DNA of 64,000 nucleotides from JAKANT01 sp035502095 (lineage in GTDB: Bacteria > Pseudomonadota > Gammaproteobacteria > Burkholderiales > Burkholderiaceae_F), in assembly GCA_035502095.1 (NCBI GenBank), contig DATJUX010000030.1:1-64000 (forward strand). The letters are read 5' to 3'. Below are positions 26,816-37,011 of the stretch, piece after piece. Made by a program: the position numbers and the translations under genes. Position 1 is the first letter of the stretch. Each line of letters opens with the position of its first letter. The notes below the pieces were generated by a model that worked only from the letters and a program-made list of their open reading frames with translations, did not search any database and had not been told where the DNA came from.

Positions 26816-27958
26816 ATGAACCGCGATCGCGCCGTGCTCCGCCAGCCGGAGTCGTACCCCGAAAGCAACCTGCCGCCCGGCGTGCAGCGTTTGGTGCGCC
26901 CGCCTGCCCTCGGGCGCGCGGTCGAGCTGGCGTTCCTGCGCTGGGAGAAGCGGCATCTTGAACCCACCGAGCGTTTCTGGCGCGACTTCGGTCTGCAGAT
27001 CGTTCACGGGTCGACGGAGCGACTCGTCGCGCGCGGCACCGGAACCGTGCCATGCATCGCGATCGTCGATCGCGCAACGGGCAATCGGTTCGTCGGCCCG
27101 GCGTTCCGCATGTCCGACGACACCGATCTGCGGCGCTACGTGCGGGAGCTCGATGGGAAGTGGCTGCCGGCGGAGCGCATCCCGGGCGGCGGACGCGGCG
27201 TCGAGGTGCCCGATCCCGCGGGTCGCAGCGTGTGGCTGTTGCAGGGCCAGACTCGCGTCGATCCAATGCCCCTGCGCGCCTCGACCGCGGAGGCAATGAA
27301 CACGGCACGCCAGACGCCGCGCGTCAATCGCACCGTTCGGACGCCGATCGAGCCGGCGCGCATCGTCCGCCTCGGCCATGTCGTCATGCAGACCGTGGAC
27401 TTCGCGCGGCTCTCGCACTGGTACCTGCGTGTGCTGGGTCTCATCCCGACCGACGTGCAGTACCTCGCCGACGGCAGCCCGAACCTCGCTTTCTGCCGGC
27501 TTGATCTCGGCGCGCAGCCCGCCGACCACCACACGGTGGTCTTCGTCGGCGGGATCGAAGAGAAGTACGAGCACAGCGCGTACGAGGTGCTCGACCTCGA
27601 CGCCCTGGGACAGGGACAACAGGTGTTGCGCGCGCGGGGCCACACGCACCTGTGGGGCATCGGCCGTCACGTGCTCGGAAGCCAGCTCTTCGACTACTGG
27701 CGCGACCCCGACGGGTTCGAATACGAGCACTACACCGACGGCGACGTCTTCACGGCCGACTTCGAAACCGCCTACTCCCCGCTGGAGTTTGGCGGGCTCT
27801 GGGCGTGGGGCGACGACGCCCCCGCGTCGATGAAGCCGAAGAAAAACCTGCGCAATCTGGTGCACGTGTTGGGCCTACTTGCCCGCAAGGCGATCACGAC
27901 CGAGCGGCTGAAGCTCATCGGTGCGGCCCTCGATGCGCCTGCGCGCCCCTGGCTCTGA
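26816..27958 (+). CDS. Extradiol ring-cleavage dioxygenase-like protein (VOC superfamily)
   Basis: 380 residues. The C-terminal half has the glyoxalase/extradiol pattern: ARIVRLGHVVMQTVD (first metal His), ADHHTVVFVGG (second His) and DPDGFEYEHYTDGD (metal Glu). The N-terminal half is a related, metal-free domain. Enzymes like this open catechol rings next to the hydroxyls using Fe(II). Ribosome site GGAGG. It sits with a flavin hydroxylase and an FAH hydrolase, as in meta-cleavage pathways. Confidence 0.8.
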   Translation: MNRDRAVLRQPESYPESNLPPGVQRLVRPPALGRAVELAFLRWEKRHLEPTERFWRDFGLQIVHGSTERLVARGTGTVPCIAIVDRATGNRFVGPAFRMSDDTDLRRYVRELDGKWLPAERIPGGGRGVEVPDPAGRSVWLLQGQTRVDPMPLRASTAEAMNTARQTPRVNRTVRTPIEPARIVRLGHVVMQTVDFARLSHWYLRVLGLIPTDVQYLADGSPNLAFCRLDLGAQPADHHTVVFVGGIEEKYEHSAYEVLDLDALGQGQQVLRARGHTHLWGIGRHVLGSQLFDYWRDPDGFEYEHYTDGDVFTADFETAYSPLEFGGLWAWGDDAPASMKPKKNLRNLVHVLGLLARKAITTERLKLIGAALDAPARPWL

Positions 27959-27974
27959 CGTCTGAGGAACCGAC

Positions 27975-28928
27975 ATGGCCCGTACTCTCATTCGCTTTCG
28001 CCACGCCGGCACCGCGCGCTGGGGCGTGCTGTTCGGCGAACAGATTGCGCCGATCGCTGGCGGCGCAGCCACCACCGGCGAGCTGCTGACGCGCCACTGG
28101 GACGAGGTCTGGTCCATCGACGCCGGCACCGCGACCCTGCCAAGGAGCGCCGTGCAGCTGCTGGCCCCCGTGACGACGAACCAGCAATTCATCTGCCAGG
28201 GCATCAACTATCGGAGCCACGTCCTCGAATCGGGGCTGCGCGTCGAGGACTTTCCGTTCAACACGCTTTTTACCAAGGCGCCGTGGTGCATCACCGCGGC
28301 CGACGCGCCGGTCGCGCGCCCACCGCACGTGCGGCTGCTGGACTACGAGATCGAGCTCGGCGTCGTCCTGCGTCGTGATCTGGCGGCAGGCACCCAGGTC
28401 GGCGAGGACGATCTTTCTACATGGCTTGCCGGCGTGACGATCGTCAACGACCTGTCGGCGCGTGATGTCCAGCTGCCACAGGGTCAGTTCTACAAGGGCA
28501 AGAGCTATCGCGGGTTCGGCCCGGTCGGCCCGGGGCTGGTTCTTCTCACGCCCGCCGATTGGAAGCGCTGGCCCGACCTGCACATGCGCCTCGCGGTCAA
28601 CGGCGAGCCGCGCCAGGACGCGTACTGCGCGGAGATGATCCACCGCCCGGCCGCGACGCTGACCGAGCTGGCGGCGCTGCATGACGTCGGCGCCGGCGAC
28701 CTCATCGCGACCGGTACCCCCGCCGGGTGCGCTGCGCGCGCGCCTGGCAAGGTCGGAATGTTCATCGTCAAGCACTTCCTGAGTGAAGCCGGCAAGTGGC
28801 GCATGTTCATCCGCAAAGGCCTCGCCAATCGCGCCTATCTGCAACCCGGCGATCGCATCAGCGCGTCGATCCACACCGATGACGGCGCCCTCGACCTGGG
28901 TGTGCAGACCACCGTGATCAGCACCTGA
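27975..28928 (+). CDS. Fumarylacetoacetate hydrolase-family protein
   Basis: 317 residues. The FAH fold is shown by FICQGINYRSHVLESG, the metal-binding DYEIELGVVLRRDL, VNDLSARDVQ, KGKSYRGFGPVGPGL and GDLIATGTPAGCA. Family members hydrolyse or isomerise 2-oxo-acid ring-cleavage products. Placed right after the dioxygenase, it likely processes the cleavage product. ATG preceded by GAGGAACC. Confidence 0.87.
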   Translation: MARTLIRFRHAGTARWGVLFGEQIAPIAGGAATTGELLTRHWDEVWSIDAGTATLPRSAVQLLAPVTTNQQFICQGINYRSHVLESGLRVEDFPFNTLFTKAPWCITAADAPVARPPHVRLLDYEIELGVVLRRDLAAGTQVGEDDLSTWLAGVTIVNDLSARDVQLPQGQFYKGKSYRGFGPVGPGLVLLTPADWKRWPDLHMRLAVNGEPRQDAYCAEMIHRPAATLTELAALHDVGAGDLIATGTPAGCAARAPGKVGMFIVKHFLSEAGKWRMFIRKGLANRAYLQPGDRISASIHTDDGALDLGVQTTVIST

Positions 28929-28971
28929 GCCCGCGTCTCGTGGGCCTGACGTGAGCAAGCAAGGAGCGCAC

Positions 28972-30894
28972 ATGCCGAATCCGCCGAGCGACGCATACGC
29001 GGCGCCGATCCGCACGATCGCCGATGTCGAGCGCGTCGAACGCACGCCCTGGCAAGAACGCATCCCGGCGCAGGACACGTACTCGATGTTGCGCGCAGCG
29101 TGCCAGCGCTGGCCGCACCGTGTCGCGCTGCGACTTCTGCTGGCGGGCGCCGCCGATGCGCCGGTGCGCTCGGTCTGTTACGACGAACTGCTGCAGGGCG
29201 TGCACCGCACCGCCAACGCGTTGCATGCGTGCGGCGTGAGGCGCGACGTCGCAGTCGCGATCCTGCTGCCGAACATCGTAGAGGGTCACTTCGCGCTCTG
29301 GGGCGCGGAGGCGGCGGGCGTTGCGAGCCCGATCAACCCGCTGCTCGATCCCGGCTACATCGCACGCATCTGCGCGGAGACCGGAGCGCAGGTTCTCGTC
29401 GCGCTCGGTCCCGCGCCCGGCTCGGACATCTGGGACAAAGCCGTCGACGTGACGGAGCAGGCCGCGAGCGTGCATACGCTGCTGCAGGTCGACCTCGCGG
29501 CCGCGCTCGGCCATCGAGCTGGCGGCGCCGCACAGGAACCGCGCGGCCGCTTGCCCCGCCGTGCGGGTGTGCGCGTGCTCGACTTTCACGCTGCACTGGC
29601 GGCGGCCGATAGCACGGAACTGGCCTGCGGCCGCCGCCCGGAAGGGAAGGATCCCTGCGCCTATTTCCACACTGGCGGGACGACCGGTTATCCGAAGATC
29701 GCCGTGCATCGACACCTCAACGAATCGTTCCTCGCGTGGGTGCTGCAGGCGTTCGACGACCGTGCGCAGGTCATGCTCGCGGGCCTGCCGCTGTTTCACG
29801 TCAACGGCGCGCTCATCACCGGCCTGTGGGCGTTTTGCACCGGTTCGGAGGTCGTGATGCTCACGCCGGGCGGCTATCGGACCCCCGGCGTGCTGGATCA
29901 CTTCTGGGGAATCGCTCGGCGATTCGATGCGACGACCTTTTCGGCCGTGCCGACGATCCTGGCGGCGCTCGCCGCGAAGCCGCTGCCCGAGGGCGGTATC
30001 CCGAGCCTACGCCACGTGCTCTGCGGCGCCGCGCCGCTGCCGCGACAAGTTGCGATCGACTTCGAGCGCGCGGCCGGCGTACACATCCACGAAGGCTACG
30101 GACTCACCGAAGGTACCTGCGTTTCGACCGTGAATCCGCCGTGCGGCGAACGCCAGCCCGGCTCGGTCGGCATCCGCCTGCCTTACCAGGAACTGCAGCT
30201 CTTTGCGCTCGGGGCCGACGCCAAGCCCGGCGGCTCGGCACAGCCCGGCGAAGCCGGCGTCATCGCGATCCGCGGCCCGAACGTGTTCGCGGGCTACTTG
30301 CGCGAGCGCGACAACCGCGACATCTGGATCGCCGACGGCTGGTTCAACACCGGCGACCTGGGCCGCATCGGAGCTGATGGTCGCCTGACGCTGTGCGGCC
30401 GCGCGAAGGACCTGATCATCCGTGGCGGCCACAACATCGACCCGTCGATGATCGAAGATGCGCTCAATGCGCATCCGTCGGTCGCTCTCGCGGCGGCGGT
30501 GGGGCAGCCGGATCGCAACGTCGGCGAACTGCCCGTGGCCTATGTCGCGGTCAAGCCGGGCGTGGCGCTGTCGGGAGACGCCCTGCGAGAGGAGGTGCGC
30601 GGCGCGATCCCGGAACGCGCCGCGGTGCCGGTGCGCATAGAAGTGCTGCCGTCGCTTCCGCTGACCGCCATCGGCAAGGTGTCGAAGCCGCATCTGCGGC
30701 TGCTCGCGGTCGACCACGTTCTGCGCGAAGCACTTTTCGATTCCGGCCTTGGCCACGTCCGCGCCAGGGCGCGCCTGTGCCCGGAACAAGGCACGGTCGT
30801 CGATCTCACTGGTCCGGCGGAGGCCCGCAGCGCGGCCATCGCCCTCGCCGGCTTGTACCCCGTCACGCCGCACTGGCAGGAGACGAACCCATGA
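28972..30894 (+). CDS. AMP-forming acyl-CoA ligase
   Basis: 640 residues of the ANL superfamily. P-loop-like AYFHTGGTTGYPKIAVH (A3), VHIHEGYGLTEGTC (A5), GWFNTGDLGRIGADG (A7), IIRGGHNIDPSMIEDALN (A8) and the catalytic Lys in TAIGKVSKPHLR (A10). I start at ATG 28972, 6 bases after AAGGAG; a GTG at 28951 is the longer alternative. It would activate a carboxylic acid, either the starting substrate or a side chain, as a CoA thioester. ATGA overlap with the hydroxylase gene. Confidence 0.87.
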   Translation: MPNPPSDAYAAPIRTIADVERVERTPWQERIPAQDTYSMLRAACQRWPHRVALRLLLAGAADAPVRSVCYDELLQGVHRTANALHACGVRRDVAVAILLPNIVEGHFALWGAEAAGVASPINPLLDPGYIARICAETGAQVLVALGPAPGSDIWDKAVDVTEQAASVHTLLQVDLAAALGHRAGGAAQEPRGRLPRRAGVRVLDFHAALAAADSTELACGRRPEGKDPCAYFHTGGTTGYPKIAVHRHLNESFLAWVLQAFDDRAQVMLAGLPLFHVNGALITGLWAFCTGSEVVMLTPGGYRTPGVLDHFWGIARRFDATTFSAVPTILAALAAKPLPEGGIPSLRHVLCGAAPLPRQVAIDFERAAGVHIHEGYGLTEGTCVSTVNPPCGERQPGSVGIRLPYQELQLFALGADAKPGGSAQPGEAGVIAIRGPNVFAGYLRERDNRDIWIADGWFNTGDLGRIGADGRLTLCGRAKDLIIRGGHNIDPSMIEDALNAHPSVALAAAVGQPDRNVGELPVAYVAVKPGVALSGDALREEVRGAIPERAAVPVRIEVLPSLPLTAIGKVSKPHLRLLAVDHVLREALFDSGLGHVRARARLCPEQGTVVDLTGPAEARSAAIALAGLYPVTPHWQETNP

Positions 30895-32537
30895 ACATAG
30901 CGACCACTGGTGGCCGCAGCGCGCCGCTCGACAGCGACGTTCTCATCGTCGGCCTCGGCCCCGTCGGCGCCGCCCTGGCCAATCTGCTTGGCCGCTACGG
31001 CATCCGTGTACTGGCGATCGATCGTGCCGAGGATATCTTCGCCAGGCCGCGCGCGATCGCGCTCGACAACGAAGCGCTGCGCATCCTGCAACTGGTGGGC
31101 ATCCGCGACGGCGAGTTCGCCACGGTCGGCATCCCGCAGGTGCAGTACCACTCGCCGATCTTCGGGCGCTTTGCGCGCATCAACAGCGCCGGCGTCATCG
31201 ACGGCCACCCCGCGCTGGTGACGTTCCACCAACCGGAGCTTGAGCGGGTGCTGCGCTCGAAGCTGGCGCAGTACGGCAACGTTCGGGTCAGGCTCGGCGT
31301 CGAGTTGCAGAACTTCCTCGACGACGGCGAGCGGGTAGTGGCGCGCCTGCGGTCGCGGGCCGGCGAAGACACGACGGTGCGTGCCCGGTACCTTGTCGCG
31401 ACCGACGGTGCGAACTCGCAGGTGCGTCGTTCGCTCGGGTTGGAATTCGCGGGGCGCAGCTTTCAGCAGGACTGGTTGATCGTCGACGCGCTGGACGTCC
31501 CGAACCCGATCGACCATGTCGAGTTCATCTGCGATCCGCGCCGCCCGACGCCGCACATGGTGGCCCCCGGCGGACGCCAGCGATGGGAGTTCATGCTCAA
31601 GTCTGGCGAGAGCGCCGCGGAAATGGAGCGGCCGGAGTCGGTGCGCCGCCTGCTCGCGCCCTGGTGCGACGTCGAGAAGATTCGCATCGAGCGCACCGCC
31701 GTGTACCGCTTCCAGGCGCGCGAGGCGAAGTCGTTTTCCAAAGGCCGCTGTTTCCTCGCTGGCGATGCGGCGCACCTCACGCCGCCCTTCGCAGGGCAGG
31801 GCCTCGTTGCAGGCCTTCGCGACGTGGCCAACCTGGCGTGGAAGCTCGCCTGGGTCATCCAGGGCCGCGCCGACGAATGCGTCCTCGGCAGCTACGACGA
31901 GGAGCGCCGGCCCCACGCGAAGAAGATCATCGCTCTTGCGCGGTTCCTCGGCGCACTGGTGATGCCGAGCAGCCGGTTGGCCGCCCTTGCGATCCACGGC
32001 GTGATGCGCGCGATTCGCATCCTGCCTGCGGGACGCGCTCTCTTCGAAGACTTGAGGGTGAAGCCCGAGAACAAGTTCGACCGCGGCCTGTTTCTGCGCG
32101 ACCGTGGCGTCGAGCGCCTGCTTGCCGGCTCGAGCCTGCCGCAAGGGTGGGTGCGGCGTGCCGGCAGCAGCGAGCCAATGCTCAGCGACGATGTACTGGG
32201 TCTCGATTGGGCCCTCATCGGCTTCGGCGTCGACCCTGCCGTGCACCTGAGTCCAGCGCTGCTGGAAGGGTGGAAGCGCGCCGGCGGGAAGGTCTGGCAG
32301 TGGTGCCAGCGCTCGCAGGCGCAACACCTCGCGCCAGCAGGGTGCCGCGTGGAAGTGCTCGACGAAGCCCTGTTGCCCCGGCGTGTGCCGCTTGGATGGG
32401 TGGCGATCGTCCGGCCCGACCGCTGCGTATTCGCCGAAGGCCCGCAGGCGCGGGTCGCCGACTATGTCGAGCAAGCGCTCGAGCGGCTGATGCTTTCGCC
32501 GTCAGTCGTGCCGGCCGCGGTGCCGACGACGACCTGA
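30891..32537 (+). CDS. FAD-dependent aromatic hydroxylase (MhpA-like)
   Basis: 548 residues. FAD-binding GLGPVGAALANLLGRYG at the N-terminus, the DG motif (YLVATDGANSQVRRSLG) and the second FAD motif GRCFLAGDAAHLTPPFAGQG. This set defines group A flavoprotein monooxygenases such as 3-(3-hydroxyphenyl)propionate hydroxylase. It would add the second hydroxyl needed for extradiol cleavage. Starts in the stop of the ligase gene (ATGA). Confidence 0.87.
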   Translation: MNIATTGGRSAPLDSDVLIVGLGPVGAALANLLGRYGIRVLAIDRAEDIFARPRAIALDNEALRILQLVGIRDGEFATVGIPQVQYHSPIFGRFARINSAGVIDGHPALVTFHQPELERVLRSKLAQYGNVRVRLGVELQNFLDDGERVVARLRSRAGEDTTVRARYLVATDGANSQVRRSLGLEFAGRSFQQDWLIVDALDVPNPIDHVEFICDPRRPTPHMVAPGGRQRWEFMLKSGESAAEMERPESVRRLLAPWCDVEKIRIERTAVYRFQAREAKSFSKGRCFLAGDAAHLTPPFAGQGLVAGLRDVANLAWKLAWVIQGRADECVLGSYDEERRPHAKKIIALARFLGALVMPSSRLAALAIHGVMRAIRILPAGRALFEDLRVKPENKFDRGLFLRDRGVERLLAGSSLPQGWVRRAGSSEPMLSDDVLGLDWALIGFGVDPAVHLSPALLEGWKRAGGKVWQWCQRSQAQHLAPAGCRVEVLDEALLPRRVPLGWVAIVRPDRCVFAEGPQARVADYVEQALERLMLSPSVVPAAVPTTT

Positions 32538-32547
32538 GGCCCGAGCG

Positions 32548-33576
32548 ATGCGCCAAGAGCTCGTCTGCGTGGCACCCGGGTCGCCGGCCCAGTTGGCGGT
32601 ACGCCGCGGCGACGTGCCGAAGCCGGGCCGCGGCGAAGTCCTGGTGCGCGTGCACGCAACGTCGGTCGATCCGATCGACGTCAAGCGTGCTGCCGGATAC
32701 GGCCGGCGCCTGCTCGGATTGAAGGGGGCGGCAACGTTTCCGCTCATTGTGGGCAACGACGTTGCGGGCCATGTCGAAGCGGTCGGCGCAGGCGTCACCG
32801 CGTTCGCACCCGCGGCTCGGGTTCTCGGATTGGTGGGGACGGGCAAGCGCGGCGGCGCCCATGCCTCGGTGCTCGTCGTTCCGCAGGACCAGCTGGTTGC
32901 TGCGCCCGATGGCACCGATCTGCAATCGCTCGCCGTGCTGCCATATTCGTTCACGACGATGTGGCTGGCGGTCCGGTCGACTGGATTGAACGCGTTGAAC
33001 GGATCGTCCGCGCACGTGCTGATCCTCGGCGCGTGCGGCGGTCTGGGGCAGTTGAGTCTGCAGATGCTGCGGGCCTGGGGATGCCGCGTGACCGCGATCT
33101 GCGGAGCTGGCCAGTGCCACACCTGTCTGGCATCGGGCGCGGAGAACGCGATCGAGCGCGGCCCGGGTCGCATCGAATCGCTGCCGACGGATTTCGTTGT
33201 CACGCTGAACTACGGCTCCTGGGAGGACGAGGCCTTGCTCGCCACGCGGCTCGGCCCCAAGGCGCTCGGCCACGCGACGACGGTCCATCCGCTGCTCGCG
33301 AACTTCGATCGGCTTGGATGGCTGCGTGGCGCCGCGGCCAGCTGGCAGGCATCGCGCAAGATGCGTGCGATCGTCGCCACGCGCTCGCCGAACGCGCGCT
33401 ACAGCTGGACTGTCTTTTCACCCAGCCGCGAGGCGCTCGAGACACTCGGTGCCATCGTGCGGGAGGAGCAGCTATCTTTGCCGGTGGGTGTCGCCGTGCC
33501 CTTCGAACAGGCACGGGTTGCGTTCGAGCATGTTGCCAACGGGACCGCCGGTCGGGCGGTGCTGCTGCCGGGGTGA
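32548..33576 (+). CDS. Zinc-independent quinone reductase-like oxidoreductase (MDR family)
   Basis: 342 residues, medium-chain reductase. The catalytic domain reads VRVHATSVDPIDVKRAAGYG and LIVGNDVAGHVEAVGAGV; the NADPH-binding fold has LILGACGGLGQLSLQM. The Cys/His zinc ligands of alcohol dehydrogenases are absent. Last gene of the catabolic operon. It may reduce a double bond or quinone by-product; the substrate is unknown. Confidence 0.82.
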   Translation: MRQELVCVAPGSPAQLAVRRGDVPKPGRGEVLVRVHATSVDPIDVKRAAGYGRRLLGLKGAATFPLIVGNDVAGHVEAVGAGVTAFAPAARVLGLVGTGKRGGAHASVLVVPQDQLVAAPDGTDLQSLAVLPYSFTTMWLAVRSTGLNALNGSSAHVLILGACGGLGQLSLQMLRAWGCRVTAICGAGQCHTCLASGAENAIERGPGRIESLPTDFVVTLNYGSWEDEALLATRLGPKALGHATTVHPLLANFDRLGWLRGAAASWQASRKMRAIVATRSPNARYSWTVFSPSREALETLGAIVREEQLSLPVGVAVPFEQARVAFEHVANGTAGRAVLLPG

Positions 33577-33592
33577 GTTGCCGGATGCCGCT

Positions 33593-33623
33593 GCCGGGGA
33601 CTCGGCCGTGCAGGGTCCCCGGC
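33593..33623. terminator. Bidirectional hairpin between convergent genes
   Basis: GCCGGGGAC (33593-33601) pairs perfectly with GTCCCCGGC (33615-33623). It lies between the stops of the oxidoreductase (+) and the HdeD-like gene (-). No T-run on either side, so termination strength is uncertain. Confidence 0.5.
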
Positions 33624-33652
33624 CTGCTGGGAGACTCGCGACACCCTCTCGG

Positions 33653-34219
33653 CTACGCGGCCGCCGGCTTGTGGGCCGCACGTGACCTGAGCCGGAAGCC
33701 GAGTGCGATCAGCAGGGTGCCAAACACGAGCGCGAACGCCGCGATCTGCCACAGCATCGCGAGGGCCCCGGCACCGGGGTAGATGGCCATCAGCACGCCG
33801 AAGGCCACCGACAGCACGCCCGACAGCAGCAGCATCCATTCGCCCTCGATCACTTTGCGCAAGCGGATTGCGGCAGCGATCTGGAAGATGCCCATCGCGA
33901 ACGCCCATGCGGCGATGAGCATCAGCAGCACCATCGCAGTGATGCCCGGCCACAGGAACGTGACCACGCCGGCGGCGATGCCGAGCAGCCCGACCACGAT
34001 CAGCCAGCCGAACGGGCGGCCCGCATCGCGCACCAGCCACGCGGCGACGAGAGCCAGTATCCCGTCGGCCAGCGCATAGGCGCCCCACACGATGACCAGT
34101 GCCGCCAGCGTGACGCCGGGCCACGCCACAGCGAGCACGGCGAACAGCACGCCGGCCACCCCGCGCAGCACGATCCAGCCCCAGTTGTTCTCCAGGTATC
34201 GAAGCATGTCGCTTTGCAT
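33653..34219 (-). CDS. hdeD: HdeD-family (DUF308) membrane protein
   Basis: 188 residues with six hydrophobic helices arranged as repeats (IVLRGVAGVLFAVLAVAWPG, PFGWLIVVGLLGIAAGVVTF and WMLLLSGVLSVAFGVLMAIYPG are internally similar). HdeD is an inner-membrane protein linked to acid resistance. Ribosome site GGAGG just before the ATG. Last gene of the sigma54-type operon that starts near 35464. Confidence 0.85.
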   Translation of the reverse strand: MQSDMLRYLENNWGWIVLRGVAGVLFAVLAVAWPGVTLAALVIVWGAYALADGILALVAAWLVRDAGRPFGWLIVVGLLGIAAGVVTFLWPGITAMVLLMLIAAWAFAMGIFQIAAAIRLRKVIEGEWMLLLSGVLSVAFGVLMAIYPGAGALAMLWQIAAFALVFGTLLIALGFRLRSRAAHKPAAA

Positions 34220-34231
34220 GGTGTCCTCCAG

Positions 34232-34474
34232 TCAATTGTTGCGAGCACCGCTCTGCGGCCGATCCATCCCCGCCTGCCAAGCCCGTCGAGCGGCGGTCGC
34301 GGCGACGCGCTGCGCGTCCTCGCGCGCGGCCCTGGCCGCCTGGACCGAAGGGCTTTCTGCGCCTTGCGCGGGCCGGCTATGCGGTTGCGACCCGGCGCGC
34401 GGCGCCAAACCCGTCAGGACCAAAGCCGTACCGAGCAGCACGCCTGGCGCAGCGGCGCGACGCAAGTTCGTCAT
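34232..34474 (-). CDS. Small exported protein of unknown function
   Basis: 80 residues: Sec signal peptide (MTNLRRAAAPGVLLGTALVL...) and a short, Ala/Arg/Gln-rich mature part without recognisable family. Its ATG overlaps the stop of the DUF1269 gene (4 bases), so it is co-translated with it. Confidence 0.6.
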   Translation of the reverse strand: MTNLRRAAAPGVLLGTALVLTGLAPRAGSQPHSRPAQGAESPSVQAARAAREDAQRVAATAARRAWQAGMDRPQSGARNN

Positions 34475-35190
34475 AGCGGTGTCTTCGCCAGTTCCTTCAG
34501 CGCCTTGCCCGCTGCGGCGGCGTTTTTCTTCAGCAGCTCCCGCTTCGCGTGCTGGCGCAGCTTGAACGCTTCGTGATCCGCCTTGGCCTTCTTCGCCTGC
34601 GCGTCGATTCTGGTCTCGAGCTGCTCGATCATGGCCTTTAGCTTCGCCTTGCGCTGCTCATGCGCCTTCGACATCTCCTCCTTGAACTGCGCGACGTCGG
34701 TCTTCATCGCCGCGATCTTCTCGTCGCGCATCTTGTCCTCCACTTCCCAAAGCGCGCGCCGCAGCACCGTGCCGCCGAGCGTTTCCATGCGCGTGTCGAC
34801 CGGGGTCGTCCAGCCTTCCTCGACTTCGGCGATGACCGCGACCTTGTTCGGCGTCAGCGTCTTCGACACGTCGGCGACGAAGTCCTCCCCGACGCGCGCG
34901 TTGCCGATGTCCACCAGCGCGCCCAGCGCGAGACCCGAGGATGCGCCGATTGCCACGCCCACGGGGCCGCCGAGCAGGCCGATCAGGCTGCCGGCCGAAG
35001 TTCCCACCAGCGAGCCGACCGGACCGAAATCGTCGTACTGCCTGACGCCGGCCGTGCCGTCGGCGTGCTTGGTCACCACCGCTCCGGCGTAGATCGTGAG
35101 GTCGCCCTCGCGCTCGAGCTGGCGCAGCGCCGACTTGCCTTCAAAGGCCTTCGTCTCGTTGTCGAAGACCACCACCAGCATGCGTTCCAT
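34471..35190 (-). CDS. DUF1269 membrane-associated protein
   Basis: 239 residues. N-terminal DUF1269 domain (MLVVVFDNETKAFEG, GAVVTKHADG) with a glycine-rich hydrophobic hairpin (GTSAGSLIGLLGGPVGVAIG), then a highly charged coiled coil (about 150-225, KMRDEKIAAMKTDVAQFKEE). Function unknown; the family is often found among stress genes next to HdeD. Ribosome site AAGGAT. Overlaps the end of the STAS-like frame by 50 bp. Confidence 0.8.
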   Translation of the reverse strand: MERMLVVVFDNETKAFEGKSALRQLEREGDLTIYAGAVVTKHADGTAGVRQYDDFGPVGSLVGTSAGSLIGLLGGPVGVAIGASSGLALGALVDIGNARVGEDFVADVSKTLTPNKVAVIAEVEEGWTTPVDTRMETLGGTVLRRALWEVEDKMRDEKIAAMKTDVAQFKEEMSKAHEQRKAKLKAMIEQLETRIDAQAKKAKADHEAFKLRQHAKRELLKKNAAAAGKALKELAKTPL

Positions 35191-35464
35191 CGTTCATCCT
35201 TTCCAGTTGCTTCGTTTCCAGTCGAACCCATTCGCGCACGTAACGCGGAAGGCGGCGCAACTCGACACCCTTTCGCTGCGACTCGGCGAGGAAGTGGACC
35301 GCGTCGAGATCGACGAGCTGCACCTGCCCCAGATCGAGCGCCACGAGGTGCTTCATCTCGGCCAGTTGCACCTTCAAGCGCTGCACGTCCTGCGAGGTGA
35401 TCCTTCCGATGAGCAGCAAAACCGTTCCCGAGTCGATTCCGGCGAGTTCGGTCTTCAGCACCAT
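35141..35464 (-). CDS. STAS-like small protein
   Basis: 107 residues. The pattern GTVLLLIGRITSQDVQRLKV ... LVALDLGQVQLVDLDAVHFL ... GVELRRLPRYVREWVRLE matches anti-anti-sigma-like STAS proteins (beta strand, helix, D-V-D-A loop). It could serve as a partner switch. The ATG at 35464 would leave only about six bases of leader after the predicted sigma54 start point, so the real start may differ or translation may be near-leaderless. It overlaps the DUF1269 gene by 50 bp. Confidence 0.6.
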   Translation of the reverse strand: MVLKTELAGIDSGTVLLLIGRITSQDVQRLKVQLAEMKHLVALDLGQVQLVDLDAVHFLAESQRKGVELRRLPRYVREWVRLETKQLERMNDGTHAGGGLRQRDEGL

Positions 35465-35479
35465 CGCGAGCTTGGGAAC

Positions 35480-35495
35480 TGCAAGTCCGGTGCCA
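35480..35495 (-). promoter_or_regulatory. Sigma54 (-24/-12) promoter
   Basis: Minus strand TGGCACC-GGAC-TTGCA, matching the RpoN consensus TGGCACG-N4-TTGCW at all but one position with correct spacing. It reads toward the STAS-like/DUF1269/HdeD genes and lies just behind the gene of a sigma54 activator. Confidence 0.8.
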
Positions 35496-35538
35496 GGTGC
35501 AACTCGTTGAACTTGCGCTGGTCGCGCCGCGCGGGGCG

Positions 35539-35570
35539 TGTCGAACTTCGGCAAATGTCGGGTTTCGACA
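35539..35570. promoter_or_regulatory. Tandem enhancer sites for the sigma54 activator
   Basis: TGTCGAACTTCGGCA (35539-35553) and TGTCGGGTTTCGACA (35556-35570) are two copies of TGTCG-N5-CG(A/G)CA, centres 17 bp apart and about 60-75 bp upstream of the -24/-12 promoter. They lie between that promoter and the activator's stop codon. Confidence 0.7.
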
Positions 35571-35580
35571 ATGCGCGTCG

Positions 35581-36984
<1,404 letters not shown>

Positions 36985-37011
36985 CGAGTTCTTCCCCAAC
37001 GACCAATGTCA

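Noticed and set aside
26051..27865. Long minus-strand open frame (604 codons)
   Set aside because: Antisense to the porin and dioxygenase genes; His/Arg-rich low-complexity composition typical of shadow frames in high-GC DNA.
30540..32474. Long minus-strand open frame (644 codons)
   Set aside because: Antisense to the flavin hydroxylase, which has complete FAD motifs; no family resemblance in the shadow frame.
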